From: a virus
Virus record (IMG/VR): IMGVR_UViG_3300042091_000690
Coordinates: 1-27,238 of that record
Strand: one strand, 5' to 3'
DNA length: 27,238 nt
Part shown: positions 15,159-22,989 of the stretch, piece by piece
Numbering within the stretch: position 1 is the first letter of the stretch
How the letters are laid out: each line of letters opens with the position of its first letter
Notes under the pieces: generated by a model
Told to the model about the DNA's origin: nothing
What the model saw: only the letters and a program-made list of their open reading frames with translations
Database searches by the model: none
Made by a program: the position numbers and the translations under genes

Positions 15159-15860
15159 GTGAGCAATTCTCTCTTTCCAGTCTTGTTGGGTCAGGCTTAC
15201 CCAGGCATCCGGCGGAAGCAAAATTCTACCGTCGTACAGACGAGCGCGAGCGGCAATGAGGTGCGCGTCGCCAACTACCAGTTCCCACGCTTCCAGTGGG
15301 AGATGCCGTTCAACTGGCTGAGCGGAGATCCGGCCATCGAGGATTTCCAGACGCTGCTCGGTTTCCTCGAATCGCGCGCCGGGGCGTTCGACAGTTTCCT
15401 CTTCGTGGACCCAGACGATTGTTATGTCGCCGCGCAATTTATCGGAACCGGCGACGGAGTTACCAAGAATTTCCAACTTCAGCGCACGTTCGGATCATTC
15501 ACCCAGCCGGTCTATGAGATCAACGGGGTAATTGCGAATTATCCGACCGAGAGCCCGCCAGCGGTCGCCGTCTATATCGACGGCGTGCTGCAATCGTCAG
15601 GCTACACGATCTCTTCGACGGACCCGACGGTTCCAGCGCTTGGCGGCCTCCTCAAGTTCACAGTGGCGCCGCCTGCGCCCAGCACGGGCCATCCTCGTAT
15701 CATCACCGCCGATTTTGCGTACTTCTGGCGTGTGCGGTTGCTCGAAGACGAGTCCGAGTTTTCGGTGATGGGGCAGGAGACGGCCTCTCCGACGGCCGGC
15801 GCGAACATTGGCAGCGCCTGGGAGTGCCGGAAGATCGTTTTGCAGAGCTGCAAGTTCTGA
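15159..15860 (+). CDS. Tail tip protein, DUF2460 family (GTA gp12-like)
   Basis: A 233-residue product from a GTG at 15159, three bases after the tape measure stop, with an AGGGAG ribosome site. Family signs are: FPVLLGQAYPGIRRK at the start, TSASGNEVRV, the FDSFLFVDPDD segment (77-87), 'IGTGDGVTKNFQLQRTFG' (95-112) and a C-terminal strand with YFWRVRLLEDESEF. DUF2460 proteins form a ring at the distal end of the tail tube (gp12 in the Rhodobacter gene transfer agent). The downstream order DUF2163, NlpC/P60, gp15-like confirms the context. Confidence 0.9.
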   Translation: MSNSLFPVLLGQAYPGIRRKQNSTVVQTSASGNEVRVANYQFPRFQWEMPFNWLSGDPAIEDFQTLLGFLESRAGAFDSFLFVDPDDCYVAAQFIGTGDGVTKNFQLQRTFGSFTQPVYEINGVIANYPTESPPAVAVYIDGVLQSSGYTISSTDPTVPALGGLLKFTVAPPAPSTGHPRIITADFAYFWRVRLLEDESEFSVMGQETASPTAGANIGSAWECRKIVLQSCKF

Positions 15861-15869
15861 AAAATCGCC

Positions 15870-17156
15870 ATGCGAGTCAACGTCGATAGCGCGCTCACCA
15901 CCTTCCTCAACAACTTCGTGGAAGGATCGGTGGGCGGAAATTTCGCAGTGGTTGACCTGTTCACCATATCTCTCGTGTCTGGTTCCGTGCTTCGGCTGGC
16001 GAGTTGGGATGTGGACATCGCCTGGAAGGGCAACACCTTCATCTCCGCGTGGCCGTATGTCAATCGGTCGAAACTGAAACAGGCTGTGGGCTTGGAGCCA
16101 GCCGAGATGGAGTTGTCGATCTTTGCGCCGCCGGAAGCCGAGATCGGCACGTCGGCGCTATTGGGTGCGATTGCCATGGGGCAATTCGACGGTGCCACAG
16201 TCCAAGTGGACCGACTGTATCTCGACTACACCTTCGCGCCCATCGGCGCGATCTATAAATGGTTCCTGGGAACGGCGGGGCCGGTCTCGGAACTCGACCG
16301 GGTACATGCGGTACTCGTCTGCAAGGACAAGCGCGAGTTGCTGAACGTGGACGCGCCGCGGAACAAGTTCATGCCTGGCTGCCAGAACACGCTGGGCGAT
16401 GCCAACTGCACGGTGAGCCTGGCGAGCTACGCAGTGAGCGCTACGGTTCAGGCGGGGTCCAACGCCAGCATCATTCAGACAAATCTGAACACCGCGACGT
16501 ACCCCGGTCCGTTGCCAGCGCCAACGGTGGGGCCGACGTTGACGGAGGTCATCGCCTCAACCACGGGTCACAACCTTTACGCCCCAGTGACGTACTACGC
16601 CGTGGTGACGTACACTGGGCCGAACGGCGAAAGTATCGCCGGGCCGGAAACCAGTATTTATATCAATCGCAGCGACGCCTACATCACGGCGACGTTTGAT
16701 CCTGCGAGTCCGCCGAATGGCGCCACCGGCTGGAATCTGTACGTCGGAACGTCCTCGGGCGGGGAGGTCTTGCAGAACAACACGGGCGGCCCGCTGGTCT
16801 TCGGGGCCACATGGACGGAGAACGCCTCCGGGCTTTACCAAGGCCAGCCGGCGCCGGTCATACCGGACAGCGGTTACTTCGCGCTCGGGGTGGTCAAATT
16901 CACCAGCGGCGCGAACAATGGCTATTCGCGCTTCATCAGCCGGTACGGCAACGATGGCTCGCTTACGGTCATCCCGCCGTTGCCAACGCCCCCGGCAAAC
17001 GGCGACTCAATCAGCGTGGTTCCGGGGTGTCCCAAGACGTGGACGGCGTGTGCGAACAAGTTCGTTGGCACGCCAGCGCCGACTTCGATCACCCCTGGGA
17101 ATACAGCCAATCTCAAGGCGTTCCCATTCCTGCCCCAGCCTGAGCAAGGATTATGA
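15870..17156 (+). CDS. Tail hub protein, DUF2163 family (GTA gp13-like) with FN3-like insertion
   Basis: A 428-residue product. The N-terminal ~190 residues follow the DUF2163 pattern (LTTFLNNFVEGSVGGNFAVV, then a strand-rich region with KLKQAVGLEPAEMELS and LDYTFAP). The C-terminal ~45 residues (GCPKTWTACANKF...AFPFLP) are the conserved tail end of the family, whose cysteines may bind a metal cluster, as reported for GTA hubs. Between them (~215-325) is an added fibronectin-III-like module: TYYAVVTYTGPNGESIAGPE then GATGWNLYVGTSSGGE. The ATG of the peptidase gene overlaps its stop (ATGA). Confidence 0.88.
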   Translation: MRVNVDSALTTFLNNFVEGSVGGNFAVVDLFTISLVSGSVLRLASWDVDIAWKGNTFISAWPYVNRSKLKQAVGLEPAEMELSIFAPPEAEIGTSALLGAIAMGQFDGATVQVDRLYLDYTFAPIGAIYKWFLGTAGPVSELDRVHAVLVCKDKRELLNVDAPRNKFMPGCQNTLGDANCTVSLASYAVSATVQAGSNASIIQTNLNTATYPGPLPAPTVGPTLTEVIASTTGHNLYAPVTYYAVVTYTGPNGESIAGPETSIYINRSDAYITATFDPASPPNGATGWNLYVGTSSGGEVLQNNTGGPLVFGATWTENASGLYQGQPAPVIPDSGYFALGVVKFTSGANNGYSRFISRYGNDGSLTVIPPLPTPPANGDSISVVPGCPKTWTACANKFVGTPAPTSITPGNTANLKAFPFLPQPEQGL

Positions 17157-17599
17157 TCGAATCGGAACAACGCGCGGCGGTGTGCAAGATCGCAATGACG
17201 TGGGAGCGGACTGCGTTTCACCAGAACGTCGCGATCAAGCAGGTTGGCGTCGATTGCGCTCATCTCGTTTGCGCGACATACTGTGAGGCTGGACTGCTCG
17301 ATCCGATGGTGTTGGCCACGTTACCGCACCTGGCGCCAGATTGGTGTCGTCATACCTCGGAAGAAGGATTTCTGCGGATTATCCAGCAGCATCTCCGCGA
17401 GGTCTTCGTGCCCCTGCCCGGCGACATGGCGGTGTTCAAGTTGGAGAACATCTTCGGGCATTGCGGTTTGGTGATTGCGTGGCCGACGATCTTGCATGTT
17501 TGCCGGCGCGGGATGCGGGTGAGTTTGGCCAGTGTGGAGCAGGAGCCGCTGTTACGCCGGCGGCCAGTTCGGTTCTTTACGCCGTTTCATCACAAATGA
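17153..17599 (+). CDS. NlpC/P60-family cell-wall peptidase of the tail tip (GTA gp14-like)
   Basis: A 148-residue product that would cut host peptidoglycan cross-links during DNA entry. The nucleophile is probably Cys35 in GVDCAHLVC and the general base His103 in FGHCGLVIAWP; both are in the spacing expected for phage NlpC/P60 peptidases. Other family marks are FHQNVAIKQVGVDC, a PPDW-like APDWCRH segment and the PGDMAVFK turn. There is no signal peptide, as usual for a structural tail-tip enzyme. Starts and stops overlap by 4 bases with the genes on both sides, so it is co-translated with them. Confidence 0.88.
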   Translation: MIESEQRAAVCKIAMTWERTAFHQNVAIKQVGVDCAHLVCATYCEAGLLDPMVLATLPHLAPDWCRHTSEEGFLRIIQQHLREVFVPLPGDMAVFKLENIFGHCGLVIAWPTILHVCRRGMRVSLASVEQEPLLRRRPVRFFTPFHHK

Positions 17600-20500
17600 G
17601 CTTTCTTTCCAAATCCGGCAACACGCAGGCGAACACGCAGACCAAGCTCTTTGGCCTGCATGTTTCGACATCCCTCTACGGCCGCGTGATCCCGATTGTT
17701 TACGGGCGGCGCCGGATAAGCCACAACGTCATCTGGTCTGGCGCCTGGGAATCGAATCCGGTCAACTCGGGCGGCAAGTTGGGCGGAAAGGCGGGCGGGG
17801 CCGGGAAGGCGGGGAGTAATCAACAGTACGATTACACCTGCGCGGTACTGCTCGCGCTGTGCCAAGGGCCAATCGGCGGCATCGTCAATGTCTGGAACGA
17901 CAAGGATCAGTATCAACTCTTTCGCGTCAGCCATACCTTCCTTGTCGGTACGGGAAGCGGCTCCGGCGGTCTGACGTACACCACGCCAGAGTCTGGCTTC
18001 AATCCTTCTGGCAATTCGTGGTATTTGAACAACGGGTGTTCGCGCGCCGACACTATCACGGTGACGGTGAACGACTACGGTTCGCCAGGCCCAACGACCA
18101 TCACGGAGGACGTTCAGACGCCGATGGAGTTGGTCGTCTCCTCTACTCCACCCATCACCATCATCGAAAACGTGACGCCGACACCAGACGGCGTTACGAC
18201 CACCTTCTATCTGTCGCAGCCGGTGACGGAGATTCGCGGCATTCAGTTTTTTGATTCGAATGGGAACGAGCAGGCAGCACAGGAGACATTCGGGACCGGC
18301 GGCGGGAATGCCTGGACGTACACCGTTGGATCGAACGCATTGACGCAGAATCCTGTGTATCCGGCCACCAGCCCAATGGCCGGGACTGCGACGATCACCT
18401 ACACACCAGGCGGTTTCAGCATACCGCCCCAAGGCGGACAGTACACGCTGGAGGTGGACAGCGCCGGGGCGCATTATACTTTCGCCGCGGGCGATACCGG
18501 CAAGACCATGACCATCGACTACGAGGTCATGACGAGCAACCTAAGCACTACGGGCGATCCGTTGGTGCATTTGAACTTGGTTTTGTTACCCGGATTTCAG
18601 GGCCAACAGCCGTGGAACTGGATGGTGTCGAACTTTCCAGGGCCTCAGGCGATTGGATACAGCGGCACGGCTTACTTGGGGAGCGCACTATTCGATCTCG
18701 GGTCCGCGGGGATGCTTCCGAACCTCGGATATGAAGTCATCGGGTTCTGCCCGGTGGGCGGTTCGATCATCGACTGCAATGCAGCGGCGGTGATTCAGGA
18801 TTTGCTCTCCAGCACGCTCTACGGGCCGCTTGGTTGGTCTGCGGCGGACCTGGCCTGTGGAACATGGGTAGCGGGCGCAACCTACGCTGTAGGGCAGGAG
18901 GTCGTCGATTCGTTCTATCACCTGCAACTATGCGTAACGGGGGGCACGGCGCAGACGCCTGGGCCGCCGGCCTGGAACGATTTGGGCGGAAATACCACCG
19001 ACAACACGGTGGAGTGGCTCGATCTGGGTGTGGCTACGTATGGGCTCGGGCCGGCCAGTGAACTATACACGTACTGTGCGGCCAATGGACTGTTCATCTC
19101 GCCGCTGCTTGATTCGGCGCAAACGGCCGCTTCGTTCATCAGGGATATCCTCGATGTCCAGAACGCGAATTGCTTCTGGTCCGAAGGCATCCTGAAGTTT
19201 CGGTCCTACGGCGATACGACAACCGTCGGGAATGGCGCTATCTTCACGCCGAATACCCAGCCGGTTTACGACTTGGACGACGACGACTTCCTGTGCAGGC
19301 CCGGTGAGGCTCCGGTCAAGGTAACCAGGCCATCGGTCCGCGATGCCTACAATCAAGTCTCAGTCGAATGGTGCAACCGCGGCAACAGCTACAACTTCGA
19401 GCCGGTCTACGAGGAAGACGCCTGCCACGTTGGGCTGTACGGTGCGCGGCCAGCCTCGCCGGTGAGCCAACACATGCTCTGCGAAGCCAACGTGGCGGCG
19501 CTCGTCGCGCGCACCATGGTGCAGCGCAAGGTCTACATTGAAGGGGCCGACACCTACCAGTTCAAGCTCGGGCCGCAGTATGCGCTCCTGGAGCCGATGG
19601 ATCTGGTGACCCTCACCGACCCGTATCAGAGCCTCAATCAGCATCCGGTTCGAATCGTTTCGATTGAGGAAGACAACGCGCTGGCATTCACCGTGACGGC
19701 GGAAGAGTTTCCGTGGGGCGTTTCGGCGGCGACGAGTCATCCGAAGCAGATCTCCGGGTCAATGGGGCCGGGCTTCTATGCGGTACCATCGTCAGTGAAC
19801 GCGCCGATCTTTTTGGAGGCAATCGAAGGTATGTCGAGCGTTGCGTTGTACACCCTGCTCATGGCATTGAGTGGGGGCACGAATTGGGGCGGTTGCACGA
19901 TCCACGAGAGTACGGACGGGGTTTCGTACAACGTCGTCGGCCGGCAGACCGGGCCGTCGGTCATGGGCGTGCTCACGGCGACTTTGCCAACCGCGGCGGA
20001 CCCGGACGTGACGGACACGCTGAGCGTGAACCTGACCGAAAGCCTTGGAGTCCTGGATTCCGTCACGAAGGCCCAGGCCGATCAGTTCCAATCGCTCGTT
20101 CTGATCGATCAAGAGTTGATAAGTTACGAGACCGCCACGCTTGTCAGTTCGAACGCCTATAATCTGACGTACCTGCGCCGCGGCTGCCTGGGCACGCCGA
20201 TCCAATCGCACGCCATCGGCGCTCCGTTCTGCTTGGTGAATCTGGCCATGTTCGAGTGGGAATACCAGAACTCGGACGTTGGCCAGACGCGGTACTTCAA
20301 GTTCACGTCATTTAACGCAGCGGGCCAGATGGAGCAAAACGTGTCGCTCGTTCCCGCCTATCAGCACTACGTGAACGGCCCGCGGCTTCCGCGCCCCTGG
20401 CTTCCGGGCACTCAGCCCAGCCTCCAGAGTTCGTTCGCGACGAACAGGGACAATTCGATCACGGCCTCGGTGGACGTCAACGGATATCCCACGATCAATT

Positions 20501-21615
20501 CGTTGTCGCCGTCCGTGCTCCCACCGACGTTCTCTGTTTCCGTGGCGACGACTGGAGGAATCATACCGGGAGGGCAAACCCTCTACCTGGCGATGACATC
20601 GTTTGACGCGGCTGGACTCTCCAGCGACCTGTCCCCGATAGTCCCCGTTTCCATCCCGGTCGGGACGAACACTAACACAATCACAATGACGATCACATGG
20701 CCGACCGGGGCTGTAAGGGGAGATATTTACTATGGAAGCGCGCCCGCTAATGTGGCGTTCTTAAGTCAGCCTCTGTCCAGTACAACGTCATTTTCAATGC
20801 CAGCACCTCCACCGGTCGGATATTATCCCGGTCCACCGGACTACACCGTGTCCGCTTACGCTTTTCAGGCCGCCCAGATCGATCTCGCCGGAGATTATGT
20901 GGGAACCGTTTCGGCCATCGGGACCGCTGGAGGATTTCAGACGATCACCGTCATAGGCATGGATGGCTCGATACCACAGTGGGCGAACGGGCTGTGGGGG
21001 CCATCGAGCGGGAATTACTACGATTTGGACCTGCTTGCACGGGAGCGTTCCGCGGTTCAAAACTATACGGGAGCAGTCGCCACGGGCAACACCGGAAACG
21101 TCATCACCACGAGCATATCTGGTAGTGTCTTCGCCGTCGGGGACGTGATCGCGATCCGTTGCTTGCCTTCCACTCACACCGCGCTCGCGGTGGGAGACTC
21201 AAATCTGGCGATGAGCACGAATCAATACGCCGGGAAAATGCTCTTCGTATTCCGAAATACCGGGGCTGGTCAGTCCGTCCTCATCGCGAGCAACACCGCG
21301 ACCGTGCTGACGTTTTCCACGGCGCTCGCAACCGCCATGGACGCCACGAGCCGTTTCGTGGTGACCGAGCCGAACTGGATGCCGCAGGTCATAGCTCCGG
21401 CTGCGCAATACACCGGATCTCCCGCCCTTTCCGGCCAGATCATCGCCGGCGCCCTGCAAGTATCGAACGCCGTCGGTTTGGCGTTTTTGGTTCAGGTGTT
21501 CACCGTCAACTCGTTCGGGGAATCACTGGCCCAGTACAGCCAGACGCTGCAAATATACCTGGTTGGATCTGCCACCAGGCAGCGGTCTCCGAATTTACAT
21601 GCCATGTTGAACTGA
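17596..21615 (+). CDS. Large tail tip / baseplate hub protein (GTA gp15 / gpJ-like)
   Basis: A 1339-residue product; the ATG at 17596 overlaps the peptidase stop, whereas the frame upstream of it is only an open shadow. The start (LFGLHVSTSLYGRVIPIVYGRRR, split around residue 18-40) is the hallmark of the large tip proteins. Around residues 420-480 there is a carbohydrate-binding-like module (WVAGATYAVGQEV ... TVEWLDLG). Near 810-862 comes the LIDQELISYETATL ... LTYLRRGCLGT segment typical of the gp15 family. The last ~350 residues are fibronectin-like and beta modules for host contact. It caps the tail and probably leads receptor recognition, together with the next four genes. Confidence 0.88.
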   Translation: MSFLSKSGNTQANTQTKLFGLHVSTSLYGRVIPIVYGRRRISHNVIWSGAWESNPVNSGGKLGGKAGGAGKAGSNQQYDYTCAVLLALCQGPIGGIVNVWNDKDQYQLFRVSHTFLVGTGSGSGGLTYTTPESGFNPSGNSWYLNNGCSRADTITVTVNDYGSPGPTTITEDVQTPMELVVSSTPPITIIENVTPTPDGVTTTFYLSQPVTEIRGIQFFDSNGNEQAAQETFGTGGGNAWTYTVGSNALTQNPVYPATSPMAGTATITYTPGGFSIPPQGGQYTLEVDSAGAHYTFAAGDTGKTMTIDYEVMTSNLSTTGDPLVHLNLVLLPGFQGQQPWNWMVSNFPGPQAIGYSGTAYLGSALFDLGSAGMLPNLGYEVIGFCPVGGSIIDCNAAAVIQDLLSSTLYGPLGWSAADLACGTWVAGATYAVGQEVVDSFYHLQLCVTGGTAQTPGPPAWNDLGGNTTDNTVEWLDLGVATYGLGPASELYTYCAANGLFISPLLDSAQTAASFIRDILDVQNANCFWSEGILKFRSYGDTTTVGNGAIFTPNTQPVYDLDDDDFLCRPGEAPVKVTRPSVRDAYNQVSVEWCNRGNSYNFEPVYEEDACHVGLYGARPASPVSQHMLCEANVAALVARTMVQRKVYIEGADTYQFKLGPQYALLEPMDLVTLTDPYQSLNQHPVRIVSIEEDNALAFTVTAEEFPWGVSAATSHPKQISGSMGPGFYAVPSSVNAPIFLEAIEGMSSVALYTLLMALSGGTNWGGCTIHESTDGVSYNVVGRQTGPSVMGVLTATLPTAADPDVTDTLSVNLTESLGVLDSVTKAQADQFQSLVLIDQELISYETATLVSSNAYNLTYLRRGCLGTPIQSHAIGAPFCLVNLAMFEWEYQNSDVGQTRYFKFTSFNAAGQMEQNVSLVPAYQHYVNGPRLPRPWLPGTQPSLQSSFATNRDNSITASVDVNGYPTINSLSPSVLPPTFSVSVATTGGIIPGGQTLYLAMTSFDAAGLSSDLSPIVPVSIPVGTNTNTITMTITWPTGAVRGDIYYGSAPANVAFLSQPLSSTTSFSMPAPPPVGYYPGPPDYTVSAYAFQAAQIDLAGDYVGTVSAIGTAGGFQTITVIGMDGSIPQWANGLWGPSSGNYYDLDLLARERSAVQNYTGAVATGNTGNVITTSISGSVFAVGDVIAIRCLPSTHTALAVGDSNLAMSTNQYAGKMLFVFRNTGAGQSVLIASNTATVLTFSTALATAMDATSRFVVTEPNWMPQVIAPAAQYTGSPALSGQIIAGALQVSNAVGLAFLVQVFTVNSFGESLAQYSQTLQIYLVGSATRQRSPNLHAMLN

Positions 21616-21619
21616 TTCC

Positions 21620-22966
21620 ATGAGCACTTACGACAGAACCGGCAACCTATACGTACAGGGGCGTTACCTCTACGTCACGTCGGACTCTGGGCCAAACAAT
21701 GACGGGGCATTCTCGATCATCGACATCTCTTCACCCGTCTCTCCGGTTCTTATCTCGCAAATAAACTCCGACGTGCGCTTGAAATTCGCTGAAGGGGTCA
21801 TTGTCGTTGGAAACTACGCCTTCGTAGCAGGTTACAATGCGACATCCCTGGTCGTCATCGATGTAAGCGACCCGTACGCCCCGTCTATCGTCGCCGTTCT
21901 CACTGACGCAAATAACCTGATTTTGCCGGTGGAGATGGCGATCTCCGGGCAATACCTTTTTATCGCGTGCTCCCATACAATTTCTGGCAAATCGAACCTC
22001 ACGGTCGTGAGCATTGCCAACCCACTTGCCCCGGTCGTTGTTGGAACGCTTGTCAATTCCGGTATCGCGGGTGCCGTGTGGCCAGAAATCCAGGGAAAGT
22101 ATTTGTTCCTTGCGGCTCGCGGTTCCGTCGCGACCTTCTCCGCCATCGATATTTCCAACCCTACGGCCCCCACTCTCGTGAGCACTTTCGGTACTACGTG
22201 GCCCGGTGGCGGCAACTCGATCACTGGGGTAGCAGTGCGCGGCAAGTACGCTTACCTGGGAGTCGGGAACGCGAACGCCGTCGTGGTCGTGGACATCTCG
22301 AACCCGGCCAGCATGACCTCGCCGGGGAACTACACGAGCGCTACCTACTTGCCGGACGTGAGCAATGTCCATATAGCGGGCACGTTGCTTTATGTGACAA
22401 CGTACGGTAACTCGCTAGTGGTTCTTGACGTTACGGTCCCTACCACTCCAACATTCGTCAGTGCTATGACGTTTGTGGCGACGGTGCAAACTGATCATCT
22501 GGAGATCGACGGGAACTACGCCTATATCGCCGACACCAGTTATCCGAATCTCGGCGGAGTCATCGCCTTAGAGATTGGTGGAGCGGTACAACCGACCGCG
22601 AGTTTCGGAAAGCTCTACGCCGACGAGATCCACGTCGGCAAGGATGTCAGGGTCGCGCGTAACCTATTGGTGGGAGGCGGGTTCAGCGCGAACACGCAGC
22701 AGCTCTGTTGCATCGTCCCGGCCGGATCGTACTTCGAATTTGTCGCTACCGGAGCCGCTACGTTTCGGATTGGGTGGCAGTGGTACGGGACTTCTTTTGG
22801 AACCGGGGCAACCGTCGGAACACTTGTCTCCGGCACAGCCTACGGGCCTACCGCTACCAACACTTTTCTTGCCCTTTGCTTCAACGTGCCGCTCGGCTCC
22901 AGCATCACGTTCTACATGGACACGTCCAATCCTCCCACCACGGAGGTAGGATTCATTTCCTTTTGA
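21620..22966 (+). CDS. LVIVD beta-propeller tail protein, putative receptor-binding protein
   Basis: A 448-residue product. Residues ~5-330 contain seven repeats of the LVIVD type, each with a G-x-Y-x-Y/F-V/I strand, a hydrophobic V-V-D-I/V strand and a D-x-x-x-P-x-x-P turn (for example SLVVIDVSDPYAPSIV, AVVVVDISNPASM, SLVVLDVTVPTTPTFV). Seven repeats predict a seven-bladed propeller. Residues ~338-370 (KLYADEIHVGKDVRVARNLL) look like a fibre shaft or trimerising segment, followed by a ~75-residue C-terminal beta domain. No signal peptide is present, unlike its three downstream neighbours. Position just after the tip hub gene suggests a receptor-binding protein. The ligand is unknown. Confidence 0.75.
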   Translation: MSTYDRTGNLYVQGRYLYVTSDSGPNNDGAFSIIDISSPVSPVLISQINSDVRLKFAEGVIVVGNYAFVAGYNATSLVVIDVSDPYAPSIVAVLTDANNLILPVEMAISGQYLFIACSHTISGKSNLTVVSIANPLAPVVVGTLVNSGIAGAVWPEIQGKYLFLAARGSVATFSAIDISNPTAPTLVSTFGTTWPGGGNSITGVAVRGKYAYLGVGNANAVVVVDISNPASMTSPGNYTSATYLPDVSNVHIAGTLLYVTTYGNSLVVLDVTVPTTPTFVSAMTFVATVQTDHLEIDGNYAYIADTSYPNLGGVIALEIGGAVQPTASFGKLYADEIHVGKDVRVARNLLVGGGFSANTQQLCCIVPAGSYFEFVATGAATFRIGWQWYGTSFGTGATVGTLVSGTAYGPTATNTFLALCFNVPLGSSITFYMDTSNPPTTEVGFISF

Positions 22967-22984
22967 GGTGATCTGAGGTGATCT
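22965..22984 (+). promoter_or_regulatory. Doubled Shine-Dalgarno sequence
   Basis: GAGGTGATCT occurs twice in direct tandem. GAGGTGATC is fully complementary to the 3' end of bacterial 16S rRNA (GATCACCTC). The second copy is placed to serve ATG 22990; the first could serve GTG 22978, which lies inside the second. The first copy begins within the stop codon of the propeller gene. Confidence 0.7.
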
Positions 22985-22989
22985 CGACA

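Noticed and set aside
17341-17595. Long N-terminal extension of the tip hub protein
   Set aside because: It overlaps the NlpC/P60 gene in another frame; the ATG at 17596 overlaps the peptidase stop and begins the conserved family N-terminus.
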